DNA of 39,639 nucleotides from Gracilibacteraceae bacterium (lineage in GTDB: Bacteria > Bacillota > Desulfitobacteriia > Desulfitobacteriales > Syntrophobotulaceae), in contig JAISAH010000130.1 in assembly GCA_031266805.1 (NCBI GenBank), forward strand, positions 1 to 39,639. The letters run 5' to 3'. The position numbers and the translations under genes were made by a program. The notes beneath the pieces were generated by a model. That model worked only from the letters and a program-made list of their open reading frames with translations, did not search any database and was not told where the DNA came from. Below, in pieces: positions 16,346-23,760 of this stretch (position 1 is the stretch's first letter; each line of letters begins with the position of its first letter).

Positions 16346-18241
16346 CAGCCCGCCGGCGCGAATCAGCTGTTTTTGCCGCTCGGACAAATCGTGGCGCAAT
16401 CTGATCTTCTCCCCTGTTTCCACGATCAGAGCCGGGAAAGGCTCGTCTCCGCTCACCGCCGCGCCGAGACCGGTCAGGCTCAAAGTCTGCCCTGCGCGCA
16501 GGCGCTCAAAATCGGCGTCCTCGGCAAACAGGAGCGGCAAAATGCCGCTGTTGATCAGGTTGGCGCGGTGGATACGCGCGAAACTTCGGGCCAGAACGGC
16601 GCGAACGCCCAGATACATAGGAACGAGAGCGGCGTGCTCGCGGCTGGAGCCCTGGCCGTAATTCCAGCCGGCCGCCACGGCAGAGGGGCCGGCCGCTTTG
16701 GCTTTGGCGGCGAAACCGGGGCTGACCGGCGCGAAAGCGTGTTCGGCCAGAGCCGGGATATTGGAGCGCAGCGGCAGCACTTTAGCGCCGGCCGGCATGA
16801 TATCGTCCGTGGTGATATTGTCGCCCAGTTTGGCGATCACGGACAAAGACAGCATGTCCGGCAAGGGCGGCGCCACAGGCAGGGGTTTGATGTTCGGCCC
16901 GCGCGTGATCGGGGTTTCCGGGTCGCCGGGCGGGATGATCATCGAGTCGTCCACCCGGAAAATTTCCGGCGCGGCGACGGCGGGCGGCGCCGCGCCGAGA
17001 GAGCGCGGGTCGGTGACGACGCCGCTTAATGCCGAAGCGGCGGCGGTTTCCGGGCTCACGAGATAAATGCCGGCGTCGGCCGTGCCGCTGCGCCCGGCAA
17101 AATTGCGGTTGAAAGTCCTGAGGGATACGGCGCCGGAAGCCGGCGCCTGCCCCATGCCGATACACGGTCCGCAGGCCGGCTCCAATACGCGCGCCCCCGC
17201 GTCCAAGAGATCGGTCAGCGCGCCGTTTAAGGCGAGCATCGTCAGCGTCTGGCGGGAACCGGGCGCGACGACCAGACTGACGCCCGGATGGGCGGAGCGG
17301 CCTTTGAGGATGGCGGCGGCGGTCATGAGATCCCGGTAGGAGGAATTGGTGCAGGAGCCGATGCAAACCTGCTGGACGGGCGTCCCGGCCAATTCAGCCG
17401 CCGGCGACACGAGATCCGGCATGTGCGGCCGGGCGGCGAGCGGTTGCAGCGCGCCGAGGTCGATATCCAGCGTTTCCGCGTATACGGCGTCCGGATCCGG
17501 GGCGAGCGGGCGCCAGTCCCGTTCCCGTTTTTGCGCGCGCAGGAAAAGCCGTGTTTGCTCGTCACTCGGAAAAATCGACGACGTCGCGCCCAGTTCCGCG
17601 CCCATATTGGTGATGGTCGCGCGTTCCGGCGCCGTAAGCGTCGCTGTTCCCGGCCCGCCGTACTCAAAAATTTTACCCACGCCCCCTTTAACGCTCACGC
17701 GGCGCAGCACCTCCAAGATAATATCCTTAGCCGACACCCAGGGCGGCAAGGCGCCGCAGAGCCGCACCAGCACGACTTGCGGGTCGTTCAGGTAAAAAGA
17801 GCCACCGCCCATCGCCACCGCGACGTCCAGACCGCCGGCCCCTATGGCCAGCATACCGAGACCGCCGCCCGTCGGCGTGTGGCTGTCCGAGCCGAGCAGA
17901 GTTTTTCCCGGCACGCCAAAGCGTTCCAAATGCACCTGGTGGCAGATGCCGTTGCCGGCGCGGGAAAAATAAACCCCGAAACGAGCGGCGGCGCTTTGCA
18001 GGAAAGCGTGGTCGTCCGCGTTTTCAAAACCGTTCTGCAAGGTGTTGTGGTCGATATAACTCACGGAAAGTTCGGTGCGGACGCGCGGGAGACCGATAGC
18101 TTCAAATTGCAGATAAGCCATGGTGCCGGTGGCGTCCTGGGTCAGAGTCTGATCGATTTTGATCCCGATTTCCCCGCCGCCGCCCAGTTCCCCCGCGGTG
18201 AGATGCTCGGCCAGTATTTTGTGTGTAAGCGATTTTCCCAT
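16325..18241 (-). CDS. Aconitate hydratase (short, single-chain type)
   Basis: A 638-residue aconitase of the compact type found in anaerobic Bacillota, interconverting citrate and isocitrate. The [4Fe-4S] cysteines are in CIGSCTNSS and EPACGPCIGMG. Substrate residues appear in LLGSDSHTPTGGGLGMLAIG, and the swivel domain motif GWNYGQGSSREHAALVP is near the C-terminus. The ATG at 18241 is chosen because GGAGG lies seven bases upstream; an upstream ATG at 18271 has no ribosome site. It is the last gene of the long minus-strand cluster, 99 bases after the D-2-hydroxyacid dehydrogenase, with an inverted repeat at its ribosome site. A related hydro-lyase on another tricarboxylate is possible given the context. 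Confidence 0.9.
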   Translation of the reverse strand: MGKSLTHKILAEHLTAGELGGGGEIGIKIDQTLTQDATGTMAYLQFEAIGLPRVRTELSVSYIDHNTLQNGFENADDHAFLQSAAARFGVYFSRAGNGICHQVHLERFGVPGKTLLGSDSHTPTGGGLGMLAIGAGGLDVAVAMGGGSFYLNDPQVVLVRLCGALPPWVSAKDIILEVLRRVSVKGGVGKIFEYGGPGTATLTAPERATITNMGAELGATSSIFPSDEQTRLFLRAQKRERDWRPLAPDPDAVYAETLDIDLGALQPLAARPHMPDLVSPAAELAGTPVQQVCIGSCTNSSYRDLMTAAAILKGRSAHPGVSLVVAPGSRQTLTMLALNGALTDLLDAGARVLEPACGPCIGMGQAPASGAVSLRTFNRNFAGRSGTADAGIYLVSPETAAASALSGVVTDPRSLGAAPPAVAAPEIFRVDDSMIIPPGDPETPITRGPNIKPLPVAPPLPDMLSLSVIAKLGDNITTDDIMPAGAKVLPLRSNIPALAEHAFAPVSPGFAAKAKAAGPSAVAAGWNYGQGSSREHAALVPMYLGVRAVLARSFARIHRANLINSGILPLLFAEDADFERLRAGQTLSLTGLGAAVSGDEPFPALIVETGEKIRLRHDLSERQKQLIRAGGLLNAARE

Positions 18242-18251
18242 AAATAATCCT

Positions 18252-18285
18252 CCGGCTGAAATTTCCGGCAATATGAATCAGCCGG
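18252..18285 (-). promoter_or_regulatory. Inverted repeat overlapping the aconitase ribosome site
   Basis: CCGGCTGA at 18252-18259 is the exact inverse of TCAGCCGG at 18278-18285. The inner arm overlaps the GGAGG of the aconitase gene, so folding of the leader would hide the ribosome site. A weak promoter-like TTCCAA-N16-TATATA lies just upstream on the minus strand. It could be an operator or a leader hairpin. Confidence 0.45.
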
Positions 18286-18340
18286 CTATATACAGTTTAA
18301 CAAAAAAATTGGAAGCTTACAAGGAGAGAAATGGGAACTG

Positions 18341-19300
18341 TCAGACCGTGTTCTCCGGCTGCCCCGCCAGATACCGCTCCAAGTTGCGGACGGCGATATC
18401 CATCAGGCGCTGCCGGGATTCCTTGGCCGCCCAGGAGATATGCGGGGTGATGATGCAGTTTTTGGCGGTGAGCAGCGGGTTGTTCGGGCGCACCGGCTCC
18501 ACTATCACCACATCCAGCCCCGCGGCGTACACCTTGCCGCTGTTCAGCGCCGCGGCCAGATCCGGTTCGTTGATCAGAGGGCCGCGGGAGTTGTTTAATA
18601 TTATGACTCCGTTTTTCATGCGGGCAATGCTGCCCCGGTTGATCATGCCCCTGTTCTCAGGGGTCAGATTACAGTGGAGAGCGATCACATCCGCCTCCGC
18701 GTACAGTTCTTCCAAACTGACGGCACAGGCGTATTCCTCCGGGTCTTTGATCGGAAAAGCGTCGTGGGCCAATACCTCCATACCGAAAGCGTGAGCCAGT
18801 TTTCCGGTGCTGCGCCCGATGCGCCCGTAACCGATGATCCCCATCGTTTTCCCGACCAGCTCCATCAGAGGGTAATCCCAGAAGCAGAACTCGCCCGCTT
18901 CCGCCCAGCGGCCCTGCCGAACCGCTTCCGCGTGATGTCCTACCCGGTTGCAGATTTCCAGCAGGAGCGCCATGGCGAATTGGGCGACTGTTTCCGTGCC
19001 GTAAGCCGGAATATTGGTCACCGTGATCCCCCCGGCTCGGGCGGCCTTAACATCCACTACATCGTATCCCGTGGCCAAAACGCCGATATAGCGCAATTGC
19101 GGGCAAGCCGCCATGGTCGCTGCGCTGATCGGCGTTTTGTTGACCAGTACGGCTTCGGCGCCACCGATCCTGGTCTGGATAAGAGCTTCGTTCCGTGGGT
19201 CGGTCAGATCATAGACAGTCAGGTCTCCTTGTCGGGCGAAACCTTCCCAGCTCAGATCCCCCGGGTTTTCCGTGTGGCCGTCCAAGATCACTATTTTCAT
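18341..19300 (-). CDS. D-2-hydroxyacid dehydrogenase (glycerate/hydroxypyruvate reductase-like)
   Basis: The 319-residue NAD-dependent enzyme has the Rossmann motif IGYGRIGRSTGKLAHAFG, the catalytic arginine region NSRGPLINEPDL, and the catalytic histidine in ITPHISWAAKESRQRL. ATGYDVVDVKAA and NIPAYGTETVAQFA are typical of glycerate dehydrogenase-like members. The ATG at 19300 follows AAGGGGG; an upstream in-frame codon has no better site. It would reduce a 2-keto acid or oxidise a D-2-hydroxy acid within the catabolic cluster. The exact substrate is not predictable. It follows a decayed permease fragment and precedes aconitase. Confidence 0.92.
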   Translation of the reverse strand: MKIVILDGHTENPGDLSWEGFARQGDLTVYDLTDPRNEALIQTRIGGAEAVLVNKTPISAATMAACPQLRYIGVLATGYDVVDVKAARAGGITVTNIPAYGTETVAQFAMALLLEICNRVGHHAEAVRQGRWAEAGEFCFWDYPLMELVGKTMGIIGYGRIGRSTGKLAHAFGMEVLAHDAFPIKDPEEYACAVSLEELYAEADVIALHCNLTPENRGMINRGSIARMKNGVIILNNSRGPLINEPDLAAALNSGKVYAAGLDVVIVEPVRPNNPLLTAKNCIITPHISWAAKESRQRLMDIAVRNLERYLAGQPENTV

Positions 19301-19406
19301 CAGCTTTACCCCCTTCCGCGAGAAGATTGCCGCCTCCCGCAATAACGCTGACTACCAACTTCGCTTCAGCCCGGCTTTTTCCTGCTGCGTCTGGCGGTCC
19401 GAGGAA

Positions 19407-19590
19407 CTAAATCAAGCCGGCGCCTATCAATAAAGCCAACCAAATAAAAACTGTCAGGATCGAAAAAACGGAAGAGTAAACAACTTGCTGTCCCGCCAGC
19501 TCGGCGTCTCCACCCAATTGGTGGGCTACAGCGTAAGAAAAATCGGGAATACGGCGCTAAACGCCATTAGCATTATTGTCAAGCTAATTT
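19407..19590 (-). pseudogene. Frameshifted C-terminal remnant of an auxin efflux carrier (AEC) family permease
   Basis: On the minus strand one frame reads LTIMLMAFSAVFPIF, then hits a stop. A second frame continues SYAVAHQLGGDAELAGQQ and VVYSSVFSILTVFIWL before a TAG at 19409-19407. Adding one T to the T5 run near 19548 joins them. The GGDAELA followed by a hydrophobic helix is the usual end of AEC-type malate/auxin carriers. About 55 residues remain of a protein that is normally about 310. The upstream end overlaps the last codons of the dehydrogenase gene, implying a deletion at that junction. Confidence 0.65.
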
Positions 19591-20487
19591 CCTGCTGCGC
19601 CCGTTCACTCCGGCCAATTGTTCGTAAAACTTGACGATAGCGACACAGTCTTCCTCGCCCCAACCTTGAGACATGCCCACATTCAGCAATTCGTAAGCGT
19701 TCGCGATCACCGGCAAAGGCATACCGATCTGATGCGCCATATCCAAAGCCAGACCCACATCTTTCCGAGCCGTCTCCAGCTTGAACCGCGGCTCCGCCAT
19801 ACTGCCGTCCAAGACCCAAGGAATTCGCTTGTTCAAATGATAAGAGCGGGCGCCGCTGGTATTCAGGATCTGATACAGCAAGTCCGGATCCACGCCGGCT
19901 TTAACGCCAAGCATAAAGCCCTCTGTCGTAGTCACCATGTTGCTGATGGCGATGGCGTTGTTTACCAGTTTGACGGTCACTCCGGCGCCGGACGGCCCGG
20001 CCCGATGTATGACGCCTTTGCCGCCCAGCGCCTGGAACACGGCCTCGCCTTTGGCCACATCCTCGTCGTCGCCGCCGATAATCAGCGTCAAAGTGCCGTC
20101 ATAACAATTGGCAGGGCCGCCGCTCACCGGCGAGTCAACAAAGCCCACCCCGCTTTTTTTCCCTGCTTCATAACATACCCTGGTAGTCTGAAGATCAACG
20201 CTGCTCAGATCAATACAAACAGTGCCAGCCTTCGCGTTTTTCAGCACCCCGTCCTCGCCCAGATAAACATCGGTCACCGCTTTGGAATGCGGCAAAGAAG
20301 AACAGATGATATCGCAGTTTGCCGCGACTTCAGCCGCGCTGCCCGCCAGCGCCGCCAAGTGTTTAAAGCCCTCCGCGACTTCTTTTCTGAGCTCAAAAGC
20401 CAGAACAGAAATGCCGCACTCCGCCAACCGATTCACCATGTTGCCGCCCATCAGCCCCAATCCTATGAAACCAACTTGCTGCGCCAT
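19579..20487 (-). CDS. Beta-hydroxyacid dehydrogenase (3-hydroxyisobutyrate dehydrogenase family)
   Basis: At 302 residues this NAD(P)-dependent oxidoreductase matches the tartronate semialdehyde reductase / 3-hydroxyisobutyrate dehydrogenase family. The GFIGLGLMGGNM dinucleotide site, DSPVSGGPANCYDGTLT substrate loop, and the catalytic lysine in GAGVTVKLVNNAI are intact. The ATG at 20487 gives the standard MAQQVGFIG start behind GGGAGG; earlier ATGs at 20505 and 20526 are less likely. It begins 28 bases after the SDR stop. Its last ten or so codons run into the permease remnant, so the C-terminus may not be ancestral. Substrate is unknown. Confidence 0.92.
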   Translation of the reverse strand: MAQQVGFIGLGLMGGNMVNRLAECGISVLAFELRKEVAEGFKHLAALAGSAAEVAANCDIICSSLPHSKAVTDVYLGEDGVLKNAKAGTVCIDLSSVDLQTTRVCYEAGKKSGVGFVDSPVSGGPANCYDGTLTLIIGGDDEDVAKGEAVFQALGGKGVIHRAGPSGAGVTVKLVNNAIAISNMVTTTEGFMLGVKAGVDPDLLYQILNTSGARSYHLNKRIPWVLDGSMAEPRFKLETARKDVGLALDMAHQIGMPLPVIANAYELLNVGMSQGWGEEDCVAIVKFYEQLAGVNGRSRKLA

Positions 20488-20515
20488 TTTTCCCGCGCCT
20501 CCCATTTCGCTTCCC

Positions 20516-21301
20516 CTAGATTCCATTTTTTGCCTGCCAGGGCTTCGCAGTGTCCTGCAGCAGCATCTTTCCGCCTGTCACCTCGACGATTTCCCCCGTG
20601 ATGTAGCCGGCGGCGTCGGAAGCGAGAAATACATAGACCTGAGCGATCTCTTTCAAGGTTCCCATGCGCCGCATGGAAATCTGTGAGACTATAGCCTCCA
20701 GCTCTTCCGGCGCGCGTCCGGCCTGGATATCAGTCATCACGCTGCCGGCAGCCACGGCGTTTACCCTGATATTGTAAGGCGCCAGCGCTCCGGCCGCCAG
20801 TTTGGTCAAAGAGTTCATGCCGCCTTTGCTGGCGGCGTAAGACGCCCTTGTGGAGATGGTGATTCTGCCGCTGAAAGAAGAACTGTTCAGGATCACTCCG
20901 CCCCGCTCTTTCATGTGGTTGCCGGCGGCTTTGATCCCCCACATCACGGAACTCAGGTTGACGTTGATTACCTTCATCCAATCTTCCGGATCGACTTCCA
21001 GGATCGGCGAATTGATTATGATACCCGCGTTGTTCACCCAAATATCGATCTGTCCGAAACGGGCCGCCGCGTTATCCGCAAAGTTTTGCACTTCCTCGCA
21101 GTTCGCCACGTTCACCACTTGGGCGTACACATCATAACCGGCCGCGGCAAACTCCCGGCGAACCGCCTCCGTCTTTTCCGGTTTGGTGCCGCAGATGGCG
21201 ATCCGGCAACCTTCTTCGGCGAATTCTGCCGCGATCGCTTTCCCAAAACCGGAATTGCCGCCGGTGATAACGGCCACTTTTCCGCGCAGATTCAAATCCA
21301 T
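20516..21301 (-). CDS. Short-chain dehydrogenase/reductase (classical SDR)
   Basis: The 261-residue protein has the cofactor motif TGGNSGFGKAIA, the structural NNAG, the catalytic serine in NSSSFSGRI and the YxxxK pair in YAASKGGMNS. It ends with the usual GYITGEIVEVTGG. It is a cytosolic NAD(P)H-dependent oxidoreductase of an alcohol or keto group, resembling 3-oxoacyl-ACP reductase and gluconate dehydrogenase-type members. It lies between the DUF6282-like hydrolase and the beta-hydroxyacid dehydrogenase, with short gaps suggesting one transcript. The substrate cannot be assigned. Confidence 0.93.
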   Translation of the reverse strand: MDLNLRGKVAVITGGNSGFGKAIAAEFAEEGCRIAICGTKPEKTEAVRREFAAAGYDVYAQVVNVANCEEVQNFADNAAARFGQIDIWVNNAGIIINSPILEVDPEDWMKVINVNLSSVMWGIKAAGNHMKERGGVILNSSSFSGRITISTRASYAASKGGMNSLTKLAAGALAPYNIRVNAVAAGSVMTDIQAGRAPEELEAIVSQISMRRMGTLKEIAQVYVFLASDAAGYITGEIVEVTGGKMLLQDTAKPWQAKNGI

Positions 21302-21355
21302 CGCGCCTCGCTCCTTACAGAATAATGCTTCGCCTTGATCAGCGCTTCCTTATTC

Positions 21356-22264
21356 TTATTCCGTTGCCAAACCCAGATACCGCGCCGGGTTCACCTGCAC
21401 CATTTTCCTGACCTCATCAGCGGAAAAACCGATATTCAGCATAGTGGCTATATACATCCGCATCAGTTCCGGCTCCGGGGGATTCCAAGGACCAAAGGCG
21501 TCGGAACTCATGATAGCGTGATCCACGCCCACCGCCTCAATGGACTTGGCGATGACGCGCGGATCGACCCGGACGTGCATCGGCATGCAAGCGATAAAGG
21601 TATGCTCGATCCAGGCGCCTGTCGCGGCCGCTTCCACCTGCTGCTCCACCGTAGCGGCCACGGACTTGATATGGGGATGCGAGAAGGTGAAGCGGACGCC
21701 TTTTACCGCCGCCAACTCGGCCAGCTTCAATGTTTCCGCCGGACTGAGATGACCGGAAGAAACCGCCATGCCGTAATGCTCGGCGATATCCATAATGTCG
21801 GACACTTCCGGTTTGACCCGGCCGGCTGCATCCAAAACGGTGACGCCGCCGTTTTCTCTGCGCACCATATCGTCAACCTGGGGACAAAAAGCCCGGATCC
21901 GGTTCAGCGTGACGCCGCTTCTTTCGATATCATTCCGGGAACTCCAGGTGGGCATAAACACGACTTTCCCGCCCAGTTCCCCCGCTAGGGCCACCGCCGT
22001 CGGACTCAGGCCGCCGACAGTGTAGTTCAGCGTGACCGAACCCATGACCAAAACGTCTTGGGCCAGCCGCGAGAGTTCATAAGCCTGCATTACCGTGGGC
22101 CAGACGTGGGATTTCAGCACATAGCCGCGGATCCCGCACTCTTTGGCCATAACCGCCCAGTCATAATTGCTGATCCGCGAATCATAACTCAGTGACAACT
22201 CCGGGTAAGAATGAGCATGGACATCCACTGCCCCGCGCAGCAATTCTTCTACCGCTAATGACAT
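21356..22264 (-). CDS. Amidohydrolase-like protein, probable DUF6282 family
   Basis: A 302-residue protein with the metal-binding VDVHAHSYPE near the N-terminus, further histidines in VLKSHVWPT, SSGHLSP and TFSHPHIKS, and an aspartate in MSSDAFGPWNPP near the C-terminus. It ends with MVQVNPARYLGL, the usual last helix of TIM-barrel metal-dependent hydrolases. I recognise this as the family called DUF6282, but the name should be verified. Such proteins are found beside MmgE/PrpD and UGSC genes in catabolic clusters, as here. The reaction is unknown; hydrolysis of an amide, lactone or similar bond is a reasonable guess. It starts 28 bases after the MmgE/PrpD stop. Confidence 0.8.
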   Translation of the reverse strand: MSLAVEELLRGAVDVHAHSYPELSLSYDSRISNYDWAVMAKECGIRGYVLKSHVWPTVMQAYELSRLAQDVLVMGSVTLNYTVGGLSPTAVALAGELGGKVVFMPTWSSRNDIERSGVTLNRIRAFCPQVDDMVRRENGGVTVLDAAGRVKPEVSDIMDIAEHYGMAVSSGHLSPAETLKLAELAAVKGVRFTFSHPHIKSVAATVEQQVEAAATGAWIEHTFIACMPMHVRVDPRVIAKSIEAVGVDHAIMSSDAFGPWNPPEPELMRMYIATMLNIGFSADEVRKMVQVNPARYLGLATE

Positions 22265-22292
22265 AGTCGCGCCTTTCTGACAGAATATTGGG

Positions 22293-23645
22293 TTAACTCA
22301 GGGTACTCAGATAGCCGATAAAAGCCCGGCAGGAACCGAAAGCGCTTATGTCTTTCAGTTTTGCCAAAAATTCCCTCGTTTTTTCCTCGCCCAGCACCGG
22401 CGCCACCTGAAAACGGCTCTTATTTTCCAGCATGGCCTGGGAAAGGGGAAACTCCGGAGACCCGCTGGGTTTTGGCGTCTCGGCCATGAAAGTCCGACCG
22501 CCCTTCGTGGTCACTTCCGCCCGATAAGGCCATTCCCGAGGGTATCTGGCGGTCATCGCCTCATCGGCGGCCACGCTCACTAATTTCGCGTAAGCCGCCG
22601 CCTCCGGACTGCGGATGGCCTCCGGCGTAAAATCACTGATCGACAATCCGCCTTTGAGAAGGTAGGCGGCGATATTGTAATGGATGCTGAACTGCGCGTC
22701 CAGTACGGTGTCCGGCCGCGGCCGGTCCCCTTCCTCCGCCGCCATTTTGAATGTGACGATCCGGATCTGAGCCAGATCCTCTTTTTTCAGCTTATTCTCC
22801 GCCAGACAGGCGGCCGCGGCGTCTACGGCTCCGTGCATGAAGCGGCAGGAGGGATAGGGTTTAAGGCTGGCGCCGAGGAATCGGTATTCCGTGCCCAGAC
22901 TGCCCAGAAGGATATCTTCATCCCACTCTCCCGCTTCGCATCTGAATAGTCCGAATTGACCGGTCAGACTTTCTCCGGGATCAGCGAAACCTTCTTTGGC
23001 CAGCAGCGCGGAAGTGACGCCGCTTTCCGCCGATTTTGCCGCGTGATAGGCGCTGTTGACGATACTGCCGTCGATTTGGTATTGACGGTAGCCGCAGGCC
23101 GTGTCCGCCGCCAGACGGAGAGCCGCGCAAGTCCTTTCACCGTCAAGTCTTAGGAGCTTCGCGGCGGCCGCGGCTACTCCCAGCGGATTGCAGGTGCCGG
23201 TAGGATGAAAACCTCTGTCATAATGCCGCGGATTGATCGCTGTCGCCACCCTGGCCGCGACTTCATAGCCGAGGATCACCGCGGTCAGCATTTCTTCGAT
23301 CGAGGCGTCCAGCCACTCGCCGACGGCCAGAGCGCTCATGATCACCGCCGCTCCGCTGTGTACGGTGCCGGATTCCAAGACGTCGTCAAAAGTATTGTTT
23401 CTGGCCAGATAAGCGTTGACCGCCGCCGCGTCGCGCGCCGAGATCTTTTGGGGCGAGAGCAGCACCGAGGCCTGCTCGGCGGCGCCAAAACCGCGGTATA
23501 CCCCGGTCAGTGTATCGGCAAAAGGTCCTTTGACGCCGGCGACGCCGCAGGCAAAAACGTCCATGATCAATTGCCGCAAATATGGAAAATCTTTGCTATT
23601 GACTTCGGTATTGGCTACAAAATCCGCCAGCTTTTTAGTCGCCAT
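22293..23645 (-). CDS. MmgE/PrpD family protein
   Basis: This 450-residue protein belongs to the MmgE/PrpD family, whose characterised members are 2-methylcitrate dehydratase and iminodisuccinate epimerase or lyase. Family features are MDVFACGVAG near residue 30, SGTVHSGAAVIMSALA, GYEVAARVATAINPRHYDRGFHPT (shown here as its two halves GYEVAARVATA and HYDRGFHPTGT) and SLKPYPSCRFMHGAVDAA. It may dehydrate a hydroxy-polycarboxylate. The ribosome site is AAGGAGAT. It follows the UGSC gene after a 115-base gap with two strong hairpins and precedes the DUF6282-like gene. With aconitase at the cluster's end, a tricarboxylate route is conceivable but unproven. Confidence 0.9.
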   Translation of the reverse strand: MATKKLADFVANTEVNSKDFPYLRQLIMDVFACGVAGVKGPFADTLTGVYRGFGAAEQASVLLSPQKISARDAAAVNAYLARNNTFDDVLESGTVHSGAAVIMSALAVGEWLDASIEEMLTAVILGYEVAARVATAINPRHYDRGFHPTGTCNPLGVAAAAAKLLRLDGERTCAALRLAADTACGYRQYQIDGSIVNSAYHAAKSAESGVTSALLAKEGFADPGESLTGQFGLFRCEAGEWDEDILLGSLGTEYRFLGASLKPYPSCRFMHGAVDAAAACLAENKLKKEDLAQIRIVTFKMAAEEGDRPRPDTVLDAQFSIHYNIAAYLLKGGLSISDFTPEAIRSPEAAAYAKLVSVAADEAMTARYPREWPYRAEVTTKGGRTFMAETPKPSGSPEFPLSQAMLENKSRFQVAPVLGEEKTREFLAKLKDISAFGSCRAFIGYLSTLS

Positions 23646-23686
23646 TTCAATCTCCTTAGAACTCGTCGGAAAATGGGGAGACCTGG

Positions 23687-23733
23687 ATTCCGGAACGAGT
23701 CCGGAATGTACCCGCAGGGCGGCGCCCTGCGGG
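23687..23733 (-). promoter_or_regulatory. Two perfect hairpins between the UGSC and MmgE/PrpD genes
   Basis: ATTCCGGA/TCCGGAAT (23687-23694 with 23700-23707) and CCCGCAGGGC/GCCCTGCGGG (23711-23720 with 23724-23733, extendable by one pair) are both perfect. Neither is followed by a T-tract on the minus strand, so they are not standard terminators. They could modulate transcript stability or partial read-through. Confidence 0.6.
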
Positions 23734-23760
23734 TGGAGAGGTTAAGTGAAAACCGGAAAA

